NCBI RefSeq assembly: GCF_000612545.2
Contig: NZ_CP097800.1
Coordinates: forward strand, 2,849,001-2,913,000
Source: Streptomyces sp. PCS3-D2
GTDB lineage: Bacteria > Actinomycetota > Actinomycetes > Streptomycetales > Streptomycetaceae
Length of the DNA stretch: 64,000 bases
Direction: 5' to 3'
Positions 17,680-26,461 of this stretch are shown one piece after another; the stretch's first letter is position 1, and every line of letters begins with the position of its first letter. Under the pieces are notes generated by a model that did no database searches, was not told where the DNA came from, and saw nothing but the letters and a program-made list of their open reading frames with translations. A program made the position numbers and the translations under genes.

Positions 17680-18102
17680 ATGCGGGTGGTTGATCAACCG
17701 GCGGGCTCCTACGGAGAGTTCGAGGCCTTCGTCGCGGGTGCGGCGGGGCGGCTCCTGCACGTCGCGGTGCTGCTGACCGGAGACCCGGATGCGGCCCGCG
17801 GACTGCTGGGGGGTGCGTTGGCGCGCACGTACGCGCACTGGCGGCGGTTGCGCGCGGACGACCCGTACGACTTCACCCGGCACGAGCTGTGCGCGGCCTT
17901 CGCCCGGACCGGCTGGCGCCACCACGGCGGGGCGGGGGTGCTGGCGCGGCTGAGCCCGAACGAGCGGCTCGTGCTCGTGCTGCGGCTCTACGAGGGGCTC
18001 GCGGAGGAGGTCACGGCGGCGCAGCTCGGGATGCCGGTGGAGCGGGTCCGCGTGCTCTGCAACCGGGCCGTGTCCCTGCTGCGGGCGCGGGAGGCGGCGT
18101 GA
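17680..18102 (+). CDS. Short ECF sigma-factor-like protein (SigE-family fold)
   Basis: A 140-residue protein. Its N-terminus (FEAFVAGAAGRLLHVAVLLTGD) resembles sigma region 2.1-2.2 of SigE-type ECF factors. The C-terminal half (LSPNERLVLVLRLYEGLAEEVTAAQLGMPVERVRVLCNRA) resembles region 4 with its helix-turn-helix. The region 2.3-2.4 part is short, so it may bind DNA poorly. Either the ATG at 17680 or the GTG at 17674 could be the start. The stop overlaps the start of a small membrane protein (GTGA), the arrangement expected for a sigma factor and its membrane partner. Whether it is an active sigma factor is open. Confidence 0.65.
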   Translation: MRVVDQPAGSYGEFEAFVAGAAGRLLHVAVLLTGDPDAARGLLGGALARTYAHWRRLRADDPYDFTRHELCAAFARTGWRHHGGAGVLARLSPNERLVLVLRLYEGLAEEVTAAQLGMPVERVRVLCNRAVSLLRAREAA

Positions 18103-18353
18103 GCGGGATCCCGGACCGCAAGGAAGCCCAGGTCAAGCAGCTGCTGGAAGGCCCGTACCCGGTGGTGCCGACGGGCCTGGCCGCCGGTGCGGCGGCCCGC
18201 GGGGACCGGCTCCTGCGCCGGCGCCGGGCGCTGCGCAGGTTCGGCTGGGCGGTGCTGTTCGCGGCCGCGGTGGCCTTCGTGGTCTGGGCCTCCCTGGCCC
18301 GGCCCTGGGCGGGCCCGCCGACCGGCATCTCGCCACCCCTGGAAGGCTGGTAG
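18099..18353 (+). CDS. Small single-pass membrane protein, possible anti-sigma partner
   Basis: An 84-residue protein starting at GTG 18099, which overlaps the upstream stop codon by four bases. Residues 1-35 are cytoplasmic-looking. An Arg-rich stretch (GDRLLRRRRALRR) then precedes one transmembrane helix (GWAVLFAAAVAFVVWASLA), and a short Pro-rich exterior tail ends the protein. No zinc-binding anti-sigma motif (HxxxCxxC) is present, so its role as an anti-sigma factor rests only on the coupling with the sigma-like gene. Confidence 0.65.
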   Translation: MSGIPDRKEAQVKQLLEGPYPVVPTGLAAGAAARGDRLLRRRRALRRFGWAVLFAAAVAFVVWASLARPWAGPPTGISPPLEGW

Positions 18354-18435
18354 CCCGCGGGCGGCCGGCCGGGGGCAGTCCCGTGCGCCGGCCCGTGCGC
18401 GGCCCGGGCCCGGCGCAGCAGGGCCCGGTGCCGGA

Positions 18436-18466
18436 CCCCGCCGGGTTCGGGCCGGGTCCGGCGGGG
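18436..18466. terminator. Hairpin between convergent small membrane gene and metB
   Basis: CCCCGCCGG (18436-18444) pairs with CCGGCGGGG (18458-18466) around a 13-base loop that can itself pair. There is no U-tract. Confidence 0.5.
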
Positions 18467-18476
18467 CCCGCGGGGG

Positions 18477-19634
18477 TCAGCCCAGGGCCTGGGTCAGGTC
18501 CGCGATCAGGTCGTCCGCGTTCTCGATGCCCACCGAGACACGGATCAGGTCCGCCGGAACCTCCAGCGCCGAACCGGCCACCGACGCGTGCGTCATGCGG
18601 CCCGGGTGCTCGATGAGGGACTCGACGCCGCCCAGGGACTCGGCCAGCGTGAAGACCTTGGTGCGGCCGCAGACCGCGACGGCCTCCTCCTCGCCGCCGG
18701 CCACCTGGAAGGACACCATGCCGCCGAAGTTGCGCATCTGCTTGGCGGCGATTTCGTGCCCCGGGTGCTCGGGCAGGCCCGGGTAGAGCACCTTGGTGAC
18801 CTTCGGGTGGCGCGTGAGCACCTCGACGATCTTGGCGGCGTTCTCCGCGTGCCGGTCCATGCGCACGGCCAGGGTCTTGATGCCGCGCAGCACCACCCAC
18901 GAGTCGAACGGCCCGGCCACCGCGCCCATCGCGTTCTGGTGGTAGGCCAGTTCCTCGCCCAGCGCCTCGTCGGCGGTGACGAGCGCGCCGCCGACCACGT
19001 CGGAGTGCCCGCCCATGTACTTGGTCAGCGAGTGCACGACCACGTCCGCGCCCAGTGCCAGCGGCTGCTGCAGGTACGGCGAGGCGAAGGTGTTGTCCAC
19101 GACCAGCTTGGCACCCGCGGTCCGCGCGATGTCGGCGACGACGGCGATGTCGGTGATGCCGAGCAGCGGGTTGGAGGGGGTCTCGACCCAGATGACCTTC
19201 GTCTTCGGGGTGAGGGCCGCGCGGACGGAGTCGGCGTCGGAGGTGTCGGCCACCGACCACTCCACGCCCCAGCGGGAGACGACCTTCGCAAAGAGGCGGA
19301 AGGTGCCGCCGTAGGCGTCGTTCGGGATGACCACGTGGTCGCCCGGCGAGAGCAGCGTGCGCAGCAGGCAGTCCTCGGCGGCCAGTCCGGACGCGAAGGC
19401 GAGGCCGCGGCGGCCGCCCTCCAGCGCCGCGAGGTTCTCCTCCAGCGCGGTCCGCGTCGGGTTGGCGCTGCGGCTGTACTCGTAACCGCCCCGCAGGCCG
19501 CCGACGCCGTCCTGCTTGTAGGTGGAGACCTGGTAGATCGGGGGCACGACCGCGCCGGTCTGCGGGTCGGCGGTGTTGCCCGCGTGGATCGCGCGGGTCT
19601 CGAAGCTCTGGTGCTCGTGGCTGTCGTCGCTCAT
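18477..19634 (-). CDS. metB: Cystathionine gamma-synthase
   Basis: A PLP enzyme of the Cys/Met metabolism family, 385 residues. It joins cysteine with an O-acylated homoserine to give cystathionine (methionine synthesis and transsulfuration). The PLP lysine is Lys205 in HSLTKYMGGHSD. Other family marks are YEYSRSANPTR near residue 51, the phosphate loop ASGLAAE (81-87), VVDNTFASPYLQ near 178, and FTLAESLGGVESLIEHP near 330. Cystathionine gamma-lyase (MetC/Cth) is very similar, and the exact reaction cannot be settled from motifs alone; gamma-synthase is the usual assignment for this actinobacterial gene. It is divergent from the anchored protein gene at 19711 with a 76-base gap. Confidence 0.88.
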   Translation of the reverse strand: MSDDSHEHQSFETRAIHAGNTADPQTGAVVPPIYQVSTYKQDGVGGLRGGYEYSRSANPTRTALEENLAALEGGRRGLAFASGLAAEDCLLRTLLSPGDHVVIPNDAYGGTFRLFAKVVSRWGVEWSVADTSDADSVRAALTPKTKVIWVETPSNPLLGITDIAVVADIARTAGAKLVVDNTFASPYLQQPLALGADVVVHSLTKYMGGHSDVVGGALVTADEALGEELAYHQNAMGAVAGPFDSWVVLRGIKTLAVRMDRHAENAAKIVEVLTRHPKVTKVLYPGLPEHPGHEIAAKQMRNFGGMVSFQVAGGEEEAVAVCGRTKVFTLAESLGGVESLIEHPGRMTHASVAGSALEVPADLIRVSVGIENADDLIADLTQALG

Positions 19635-19710
19635 GCTCAGATGCTATGCCCAGGCTCGGCGTGCACCCCCCTGTTCGCCTGTCGGCCCTCCGGTCTGGTT
19701 CGCTGGAGGC

Positions 19711-20817
19711 ATGGAGATTCTGTGGTTCCTGTTCGCGGTGCTCATGATCCTGTTCGTCGTGGGCCCGTACGTCCGGCGCCGGCGCGGCGGCATCCGCCTG
19801 GTCGCGCCCGGCAGCCCCGACGCGGCCGACCCGGCGAACTACGGATTCGAGCGGCAGGAAGACCTCGACATCCGCATCCCCGGGCCGGACCAGGACCTGA
19901 TGGACGCCCTCGACAACGTGCGGCGCACCGGGCAGTGGCAGGCGGCCTCGCAGCTGCTGGCCGGGACACCGCGGGAGGGCGAGCGGCGCTGGCAGCGCGT
20001 GCAGGCCTTCGGCGGCGCGGCGGCGCTGGAGCTGGCGGCGCAGCCGGGTGCGGGCGCCCAGTGGCTGAAGGCGTGGCGGCTGGAGGCGGACAAGGACGCG
20101 GGCGGCGCGCAGGTGCACGCGGAACTGCTGGTGCAGCAGGCGTGGCGGCACTCGGGCGGGGTCGGCTCCGACGACCACCGGATCATCCTGGAGGAGGCCC
20201 GGGAGGCCTGCCGCAAGTCCGCGCTGCTGGCTCCGGGCGACCCGGTCCCGTACATCACGGAGCTGGCGATCGCCCGCGGCCTGGCGTACCCGGAGGCGGA
20301 GTTCGACGAGCTGTGGGCGAAGGTCATCGACCGGGCGCCGGAGCACATGGGCGCGCACCTGGCGGCGCTGCACTACTGGTGCGCGAAGTGGCACGGCTCG
20401 CGGGAGAAGGCCGATGCCTTCTCGCACGCGGCCGCCGCGCGCGCGCCGCAGGGCTCCCTGCTGGCGGCGCTGCCGCTGTTCGCTCTGTACGAGAACCTGC
20501 CGGAGGTGATCCTGAGCAGCGGTTTCTACCGCAGCGAGGCCGTCACGCGGGCGGTGGAGGGTGCGCTGTACGCCGTGCACACGGCCCGGCAGGACGACCC
20601 GATGCTGGCGCACGTACGACACCTGCTGCTGCTGTTCCTGGTCAACATGGAGCGGTGGGCGGAGGCGATGGAGCAGGTCCGCCACGTGGACGGATACGTC
20701 GGCGCGCTGCCGTGGTCGGCGGCGGAGGATCCGGCGGCGCAATACGCCCTGTACCGGGCCCTGGCGGTGGCCGGCTACGAGGCCAACGGCGGCTCCCCCG
20801 CCACCCTCCCCCAGTAG
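19711..20817 (+). CDS. Membrane-anchored TPR-like protein, paralogue A
   Basis: A 368-residue protein with an N-terminal transmembrane helix (residues 2-21, WFLFAVLMILFVVGPYV) followed by Arg-rich residues, so the bulk is cytoplasmic. The soluble part is all helical with the conserved segments ELWAKV, YWCAKWHGS, LPLFALYE and HVDGYVGALPW. The same segments occur in order in the protein at 22633-23775, so the two are paralogues flanking an M48 protease gene. I do not recognise a named family; the helical repeats suggest protein binding. A role as partner of the M48 protease is inferred from position only. Confidence 0.75.
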   Translation: MEILWFLFAVLMILFVVGPYVRRRRGGIRLVAPGSPDAADPANYGFERQEDLDIRIPGPDQDLMDALDNVRRTGQWQAASQLLAGTPREGERRWQRVQAFGGAAALELAAQPGAGAQWLKAWRLEADKDAGGAQVHAELLVQQAWRHSGGVGSDDHRIILEEAREACRKSALLAPGDPVPYITELAIARGLAYPEAEFDELWAKVIDRAPEHMGAHLAALHYWCAKWHGSREKADAFSHAAAARAPQGSLLAALPLFALYENLPEVILSSGFYRSEAVTRAVEGALYAVHTARQDDPMLAHVRHLLLLFLVNMERWAEAMEQVRHVDGYVGALPWSAAEDPAAQYALYRALAVAGYEANGGSPATLPQ

Positions 20818-21037
20818 CGGTGGACACCCCCGGCGCGCCGGCCGCGCCGGGGGCCGGTCCCGCGCAAGCAGCAACGCCACCCACCGCCCACTACCGGCGG
20901 GTACCCCCCACGACCAGCGGCGATGAGCGGTGCATAAAGTTGCCGTCACCATTCTCTGAGCCGCATCGTGCGGGGCGGCGGCCACCCCCCGCCGCGCGTC
21001 TCGGCACCGCTTTCATCCCGTGGGGGGATCTGTCCAT

Positions 21038-22636
21038 ATGGGCGCTTCTTTGCGCGCCGTTCGCGCGCTCGTCCTGCTCGCAGGCTTCTACCTGCTCGGC
21101 GTCTTCCTGCTCGCCGCGCTCGCAGGCCTCGACTTCGCCGTCGTCACCTGGCTGCACGGCCCGGCCGCCTTCAAGATCGTGATCGTGTCGGTCGTCCTCG
21201 CCGTCCCGATCGTCCGCGGCCTGTTCATGCTCCGCACCCCCAAGGGCGACCCGCCGGCCGGCATCACCGTCACCGAGGCGCAGGAGCCCGTCCTGTGGCG
21301 GACCGTGCGCGAGATCGCGCAGCAGGTCGGCACCCGCGCCCCCGACGAGATCGTGCTGATCGACGAGGTGAACGCGGCCGTCGCCGAGGACGCCCGCCTG
21401 CTGGGCCTGCGCCCCGGCACCCGTCGCCTCTACCTCGGCCTGCCCCTGATGACGGGCCTGGACGAGATGCAGCTGCGCGCCGTGCTCGCCCACGAGATGG
21501 GCCACTACGCCAACTTCGACACCCGCCTCACCCCGCTGATCGCCCGGGGCCGCGCCCAGCTGATCCGTACGATCGGCCACTTCCACGAGCGCGCCGACAA
21601 CAAGGTCGCCAAGGAGCGGGCCCGCCAGGAGAAGCGGGACGAGAAGCGGATCGCCAAGGGCAAGGGCGCCAAGGGCGTCGACACCTCCGGAGAGGGCGCG
21701 ACGTACCGCGCCATGGCCAAGATCTACACGGCGTACGGCTCCTTCTACCTGCGCGCCACCCGCGCTGCCGGCCGCCGCCAGGAGCTCGCCGCCGACCTCG
21801 CCTCGGTGCGCGTCGCCGGCCGCGACTCCGCCGCCTCCGCGCTGCGCGAGATCAACGTCCTGGACTCGGCGCACGGCTTCTACATGAGCTCGTACGCCAC
21901 CCTCGGCGTCGGCGCCGGCCTGCTGCCCCGCCCCGGCGAGGTCTTCGGCGGCCTGCGCAAGCTGCTCGACGCCCGTACGGAGGACCTGGACGACCTGCGC
22001 CGGGACCTGTCGACCGAGCCCGCCTCCCCGTACGACTCGCACCCCCCGCTCGCCGAGCGCGTCGCCCGTATCGAAGCCCTGCCCGACGACGGCCGCGGCG
22101 GGCAGGGCGCCCGTCCCGCCCTGGAGCTGCTGTCCGACGCAGGCGCCTCGCTGGCCGCGCTGGAGCAGGTCGTCCTCACCCCGGAGGCCCTCGCGCTCAA
22201 GCGGGTGGACTGGGAGGACCTGGTCCACGAGTCGATGACGCGGTACGTCGGCGAGGGCGCGGAGGAGATCCGCGAGGCCTTCGCCGCCGAGGGCGCCGGT
22301 CCCGGGCTGTCCGCTCTGCTCGACGCGGTCGACGCCGACCCGGCGGTCCGCTGGCGGGTCGCCGACCGCTTCCCGAAGTCGGAGGAGGCCGCGGCCGCCA
22401 CGGGCCGCACGGCCCGCGAGTTCGCCCGCCCGGTCGTGCGGCGGGCCCTGAACCAGCTGGTCACCGTAGAGCTGACGGGCCGCGGCGCCGCCCGCTGGCA
22501 GCTGTCCTGGTCCGACTCGGCCACCCTGCGCTACCCGACCGAGGGCTTCGAGGAGCAGCTCCGGCTGGCCCTCGACGCGGTCGTCGCCGACCAGCCCGAC
22601 ACCGAACCCCTGCGAAAGCTGGTGCTTGCCCCGTGA
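21038..22636 (+). CDS. M48-family membrane zinc metalloprotease
   Basis: A 532-residue HtpX/Ste24-type protease. Two N-terminal transmembrane helices (about residues 8-34 and 44-64) precede the zinc motif HEMGH (152-156), with His152 and His156 as ligands and Glu153 as catalyst. A downstream ELAADLASVRVAG supplies the third ligand Glu. A Lys/Arg-rich insert (residues about 185-215) follows the motif. The C-terminal 200 residues are an additional helical domain not usual for HtpX. ATG at 21038 has GGGGGGA eight bases upstream. Its stop overlaps the GTG of paralogue B (GTGA), so they are coupled. Substrates are probably membrane or misfolded proteins. Confidence 0.85.
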   Translation: MGASLRAVRALVLLAGFYLLGVFLLAALAGLDFAVVTWLHGPAAFKIVIVSVVLAVPIVRGLFMLRTPKGDPPAGITVTEAQEPVLWRTVREIAQQVGTRAPDEIVLIDEVNAAVAEDARLLGLRPGTRRLYLGLPLMTGLDEMQLRAVLAHEMGHYANFDTRLTPLIARGRAQLIRTIGHFHERADNKVAKERARQEKRDEKRIAKGKGAKGVDTSGEGATYRAMAKIYTAYGSFYLRATRAAGRRQELAADLASVRVAGRDSAASALREINVLDSAHGFYMSSYATLGVGAGLLPRPGEVFGGLRKLLDARTEDLDDLRRDLSTEPASPYDSHPPLAERVARIEALPDDGRGGQGARPALELLSDAGASLAALEQVVLTPEALALKRVDWEDLVHESMTRYVGEGAEEIREAFAAEGAGPGLSALLDAVDADPAVRWRVADRFPKSEEAAAATGRTAREFARPVVRRALNQLVTVELTGRGAARWQLSWSDSATLRYPTEGFEEQLRLALDAVVADQPDTEPLRKLVLAP

Positions 22637-23775
22637 TCGGCCTGTACATCCTCGGCGCCGTGCTGCTGTTCGGCGCCTTCAAGTTCCTGCGCGGCGTCTA
22701 CTACATCCGCAAGGCGAAGCGGCTGGAGGCGGAGATCGCCACGCTGGACGCCGGTACGGAGGCAGTCGAGGCCGGTCTGAAGGCGGACAAGGCCGCGGCG
22801 GTCGTCGCGCTCGGCTTCGTGGCGGAGGAGGACCTCGACACCGAGAACCCGGCGCCGGTGCCGCCCGAGCGGACTGCGGTCCTGCAGGCCGTTGCGGCGG
22901 GCGACTGGGAAGCGGCGGCGGCCTACGTGGAGGCGGCGGGCACGGACTGGCACGAGCGGATGGAACGGGTCCGCCCGCTGGCCGAGGCGGCCGCCGCGGA
23001 CGACGACGCTTGGCTGCTGGCATGGCGCGCGGCCCGTCCGTCCGACCCGACGGCTGCCCTCGTCAACGCCGACGCCGCGATCATGGTGGCGTGGAACGTG
23101 CGCGGCAGCCAGTCCGGCAGCCGAACCACACAGGAGCAGTTCCGGCTCTTCCGCGAGCTCCTGGTCAAGGCCCAGGAGGCCGCCCACGAGGCCCAGCGCC
23201 TGGCGGACCCGGCGGACCCCACCCCGTACATCGTGGAACAGCCCATCGGCCAGGGGCTGGGCTACTCCCACGAGCGCTACCGGGAGCTGTGGGCGAAGGT
23301 CGTCGAACGCGACCCGAAGGTGTTGTGGTCGCACATCGCCGGCCTGCAGTACTGGTGCCGGAAGTGGCGCGGCTCGCACGAGCTGGCGCTCGCCCACGCG
23401 CGGGCGTCCGCAGCCGTCGGTGAACCCGGCGACCTGCTGTCGCTGCTGCCGCTGATCGCGTACTTCGAGCAGGAGACGTACGAGGACGACCTGGCGGCCG
23501 AGACGTACTTCAAGGAGCCGGAGATCGTCGCCGCCGTGGACGCGGCCCTCCTGGACCTGGCGGCGGCCGGCGACGACCACCCCGGGGCGGCGCACATGCG
23601 GCACCTGTTGGCCTACCTGCTGTTCTGGCAGGACCGCGACGAGCAGGCCGTGGAGCAGTTCCGGCACATCGACGGCTACATCGGCGCCCTGCCGTGGAGC
23701 TATGCCGGATCGCCGAAGAGCCGGTACCTGTACGCCCGCGACTGGGCGGTGGGCGTGGTGACGCCGGGCCTGTGA
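22633..23775 (+). CDS. Membrane-anchored TPR-like protein, paralogue B
   Basis: A 380-residue protein starting at GTG 22633 inside the M48 stop codon (GTGA overlap). An N-terminal transmembrane helix (LYILGAVLLFGAFKFL) and basic residues are followed by a helical cytoplasmic domain. It shares with paralogue A the segments PYI.E, GLGYSHERYRELWAKV, YWCRKWRGS, LLPLIAYFE and HIDGYIGALPW. Translational coupling to the protease is strong evidence for a joint function, probably as adaptor or regulator. No catalytic motif is visible, and the family is not recognised. Confidence 0.78.
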   Translation: MIGLYILGAVLLFGAFKFLRGVYYIRKAKRLEAEIATLDAGTEAVEAGLKADKAAAVVALGFVAEEDLDTENPAPVPPERTAVLQAVAAGDWEAAAAYVEAAGTDWHERMERVRPLAEAAAADDDAWLLAWRAARPSDPTAALVNADAAIMVAWNVRGSQSGSRTTQEQFRLFRELLVKAQEAAHEAQRLADPADPTPYIVEQPIGQGLGYSHERYRELWAKVVERDPKVLWSHIAGLQYWCRKWRGSHELALAHARASAAVGEPGDLLSLLPLIAYFEQETYEDDLAAETYFKEPEIVAAVDAALLDLAAAGDDHPGAAHMRHLLAYLLFWQDRDEQAVEQFRHIDGYIGALPWSYAGSPKSRYLYARDWAVGVVTPGL

Positions 23776-23844
23776 GCCATGGGGGCGGGTCGGGGAATCC
23801 CGGCCCGCCCTCCGTGCGTTGTCCCTCGCACAAGGAGGGAATCC

Positions 23845-24513
23845 ATGTTCTCGTACCGCCGCACGCCCGAGCTCCCCACCCGCGAGGAGGCCCTGACGGG
23901 CCGCCCGGAGCCGCTGTTCGCCCTTCCCGAGAAGCACACCGTGCTGGGCAACCCACTGGCCGGACCGTATCCGGCCCACCTGGAGGTCGCCGACTTCGGG
24001 CTGGGCTGCTTCTGGGGGGCCGAGCGCACGTTCTGGCAGACCCCCGGGGTGTGGACCACAGTGGCCGGCTACCAGGGCGGCTTCACCGAGAATCCGACGT
24101 ACGAGGAGGTGTGCTCGGGCCTGACCGGCCACACGGAGGTCGTCCGGGTCGTCTTCGATCCCGCGGAGGTCTCCTACGCGGCCCTGCTGAAGCACTTCTG
24201 GGAGTCCCACGACCCGACCCAGGGCTTCCGCCAGGGCAACGACGTCGGCACCCAGTACCGCTCGGCGGTCTACACCCACTCCCCCGCCCAGCAGGCCACG
24301 GCGGAGGCCTCCCGCGAGGCCTACCAGCAGGTCCTGGGCTCCTCGGGCTACGGCGACATCACCACGGCCGTCCTCCCGGCGGCGGAGCGCCCCTTCTGGC
24401 CGGCCGAGGCACACCACCAGCAGTACCTCGACAAGAACCCGGGCGGATACTGCGGCATCGGCGGCACGGGCGTGTCCTGCCCGATCGGCGTGGCCCCGGC
24501 GCCCGGGGAGTGA
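23845..24513 (+). CDS. msrA: Peptide-methionine (S)-S-oxide reductase
   Basis: MsrA reduces the S-epimer of methionine sulfoxide in proteins. The 222-residue protein has the catalytic motif GCFWGAE with the nucleophile Cys55. The typical [21 protein letters not shown] region and the C-terminal resolving cysteines in [15 protein letters not shown] are present. The start ATG at 23845 follows AAGGAGGGA. The stop overlaps the GTG of the DUF3885 gene (GTGA). The last 52 bases of the gene are repeated almost perfectly at 28395, which marks one edge of an inserted or duplicated block. Confidence 0.96.
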   Translation: MFSYRRTPELPTREEALTGRPEPLFALPEKHTVLGNPLAGPYPAHLEVADFGLGCFWGAERTFWQTPGVWTTVAGYQGGFTENPTYEEVCSGLTGHTEVVRVVFDPAEVSYAALLKHFWESHDPTQGFRQGNDVGTQYRSAVYTHSPAQQATAEASREAYQQVLGSSGYGDITTAVLPAAERPFWPAEAHHQQYLDKNPGGYCGIGGTGVSCPIGVAPAPGE

Positions 24514-24528
24514 GCGGCCCCCTGCTCC
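24462..24528 (+). repeat. Direct repeat copy A (msrA 3' end), left edge of island
   Basis: 67 bases with two mismatches to 28395-28461. Copy A covers the last 52 bases of msrA and the first codons of the DUF3885 gene. It is the functional, parental copy because its reading frames are intact. Confidence 0.9.
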
Positions 24529-25115
24529 CCGACCCGGCGCACGAGCGGCTGACCCGGCTCTGGCAGGCTCACCGGCCTGCCGGGCCGATGCTGCCGTGGG
24601 AGTTGAAAACGGTGTACCCGGATCGCTGGGTCCGCTTCCACAGCCTGCCGGGGTCGAAACGCTACGCGGAGGACGAAGCGGAGTACGCCGTCCTCCTCGA
24701 CCGGTACAACACGGTCCTCGACGAGCTCTTCACGGGCGGTGAGGCATACGTGGTGACCACAGACTGGGCCGACCCGTCCGAGCCGACGGACCACTCGGCC
24801 CACCGTGTTGCCCTCCACCCGGAGGGCACGCTGTGGACGGCCCTGGACGACACCGACGACCCGGATCCGGCCTTTCACACGCGCTGGTACTTCTACGCCG
24901 ACCGCCGCCCCTGGCAGCGCGGCTGTCTCGACCCGCTCCTGCGCGCCGTCGCGGACGACACGCTGCCCGGCATCTTCGTGACAGACCCGGACCTCACCCG
25001 CATCCACCACCCGTACGACGGCGGCGCGGATATCATCCTCCCTACCTCCGAGGAACGGGACCGCCTGCGCGGCCAGCACTCCGCCTGGCTGTCCACGCAC
25101 CCGTCGGGGTACTGA
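24510..25115 (+). CDS. DUF3885-domain protein
   Basis: A 201-residue protein coupled to msrA by a GTGA overlap. Residues about 95-190 match the DUF3885 pattern: a polar [20 protein letters not shown], then [38 protein letters not shown]. No transmembrane segment or catalytic motif is evident. The family is common in actinobacteria and of unknown function. A shortened, decayed copy of its beginning (a GGC-rich start fused to TVLDGLF) lies at 28443-28510, showing that the msrA-DUF3885 pair was once duplicated. Confidence 0.8.
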   Translation: MSGPLLPDPAHERLTRLWQAHRPAGPMLPWELKTVYPDRWVRFHSLPGSKRYAEDEAEYAVLLDRYNTVLDELFTGGEAYVVTTDWADPSEPTDHSAHRVALHPEGTLWTALDDTDDPDPAFHTRWYFYADRRPWQRGCLDPLLRAVADDTLPGIFVTDPDLTRIHHPYDGGADIILPTSEERDRLRGQHSAWLSTHPSGY

Positions 25116-25117
25116 TC

Positions 25118-25603
25118 TCAGGACGGGTCGTAGCCGTAGACCCGCTTCGCGTCCAGATGGAGCTCGTAGGGGCCCCAACAGTCTGCGGCGAGAGTGGCCA
25201 CCGGGGCTCCGCAAGGACAGGCACGGTTGAGTCCGCTGTCTCCGGACGGTCCGCAGCATCCGCTGCTGTTCTCCCAGTCCGGCAACGGCTGTATGTCGGG
25301 CGCGTCATCGGGGTGGATCACGATGTCGTCGCGCGGCCCGGCAGAGATCACGAGTACCCCTTCGTCACTCCGCCGGAATCCACGCGGCTGCGCAGGCCCG
25401 CCGTCTTCCTGGTCCGGATGCGGCACGTACGGTGCGCCCCACGGTTCGGTCTCGATCGCATAGTGCCCCTGCGGCAGCGTGGCTGGCGCCCGCCGACTCT
25501 CCTTGTCCCGTTCTTCGTCGTCGGGCACCGAGGGAACGGCCGGCAGCGGCGTCAGGTCTGGCGTAAGACTGCCGCCGCACTTGGCACACAGGAAGACGGT
25601 CAT
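25118..25603 (-). CDS. Hypothetical zinc-ribbon-like protein
   Basis: A 161-residue protein starting at ATG 25603 (FLCAKCGGSLTP at the N-terminus), preferred over a longer frame because the zinc-ribbon half CxxCG sits right at this start. A second cysteine group (CCGPSGDSGLNRACPCGAP) lies near residues 115-135, so one or two metal sites are likely. The middle is Pro- and acid-rich. The stop lies two bases from the convergent DUF3885 stop. It belongs to a type frequent in Streptomyces, but no function is known. Confidence 0.7.
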   Translation of the reverse strand: MTVFLCAKCGGSLTPDLTPLPAVPSVPDDEERDKESRRAPATLPQGHYAIETEPWGAPYVPHPDQEDGGPAQPRGFRRSDEGVLVISAGPRDDIVIHPDDAPDIQPLPDWENSSGCCGPSGDSGLNRACPCGAPVATLAADCWGPYELHLDAKRVYGYDPS

Positions 25604-25758
25604 GCTGCCGTTGTAGCCGCCGCGTGCATCCCAGCGCATCCTCGATTCCAACCGAGAGCTGCTTTCCCGTTCTGGAAAGGATCAGTACTTGACCCCACCA
25701 CAACCAGCTCGGGAGCATCGAACGCAACAGGGCGTACGCCGACGTGTGGGGGGCAAGG

Positions 25759-25965
25759 ATGCTGCGGAAGCTTTCCGGTGACCCGGAGTGCAGGAACGGA
25801 ACGTGCCCGACGCTGTGGGGTACCGAGGACGCCAAGGACTACGTAGTGCAGGGCTACGTCATCACCGACCCGGGCCGGCTGGCGCAGCTGGACCTGCCCG
25901 AGGGGGAAACCGCCGTCATAGTCCCGGCCGCGGTGCTGGAGGAGTACTTCCGTGCTCAGCGGTGA
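25759..25965 (+). CDS. Small Cys-containing protein of the DUF6879/XRE gene set
   Basis: A 68-residue protein with CRNGTCPTLWGTEDAKDYVV, then GYVITDPGRLAQLDLPEGE. The two cysteines are five apart. ATG at 25759 follows GGGGGGCAAGG; a GTG at 25744 is possible. It overlaps the next gene (DUF6879) by 14 bases and is followed by the XRE regulator, giving a tight three-gene operon. Such small proteins with this motif recur next to DUF6879 genes in Streptomyces (from memory). The function is unknown. Confidence 0.75.
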   Translation: MLRKLSGDPECRNGTCPTLWGTEDAKDYVVQGYVITDPGRLAQLDLPEGETAVIVPAAVLEEYFRAQR

Positions 25966-26461
25966 GGAGTTCGGCCGGCTCTTCGAGACCTTCGAACGGA
26001 CCGCCTTCCGGCTGGAGACCCTCGCCGTCTACAGCGTGGAGGAGGAGCGTGAGGAGTTCGAACGCTTCCTGGCAGGCGGAGACATGGGCCCCACTTGGGA
26101 CGACAACCCATGGGTACGGTCGATGACCGACAAGGGAAAGCAGGTCTCACGCGTCCACATCCTTCGGTCTCCGCTGACCGACTACCTGCGGTACGAACTG
26201 GCCGCCTATCCGGGCAACATCGCGGCCGGCGAGACCATCGGAATCATCGACCTGTCAGAGCAAGCCGTGACCGGCCTGCCCGATCACGACTTCTGGTTGT
26301 TCGACGACCAGGACGTATACCGGATGCACTACACGCCCGAAGGTGCGTTCACCGGCGCCGAACTGCTTCCTGCCCACTGCCTTGCCGAGTATCAGGACTA
26401 CCGAGACCGCGCCTGGGCCGAAGCTGTGCCGTTCACGGAGTACCCGGAGCGACACCGCTGA
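25952..26461 (+). CDS. DUF6879-family protein
   Basis: A 169-residue cytoplasmic protein starting at GTG 25952. The family marks are FERTAFRLETLAVY near the N-terminus and DFWLFDDQDVYRMHY in the middle. A YRDRAW motif near the C-terminus completes the pattern. It has no membrane segment or known catalytic residues. It overlaps the small gene before it by 14 bases and the XRE gene after it by four (CTGA), so all three should be produced together. Its role is presumably linked to the XRE-DUF5753 regulator. Confidence 0.8.
   Translation: MLSGEEFGRLFETFERTAFRLETLAVYSVEEEREEFERFLAGGDMGPTWDDNPWVRSMTDKGKQVSRVHILRSPLTDYLRYELAAYPGNIAAGETIGIIDLSEQAVTGLPDHDFWLFDDQDVYRMHYTPEGAFTGAELLPAHCLAEYQDYRDRAWAEAVPFTEYPERHR

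Noticed and set aside
19635-19710. SAM-type riboswitch before metB
   Set aside because: The divergent gap is only 76 bases and shows no conserved aptamer helices.
18133-20985. 950-codon open frame on the - strand overlapping metB and the paralogue A gene
   Set aside because: It runs in the wrong frame through metB and antisense to 19711-20817; composition is typical shadow (Arg, Gln, His).
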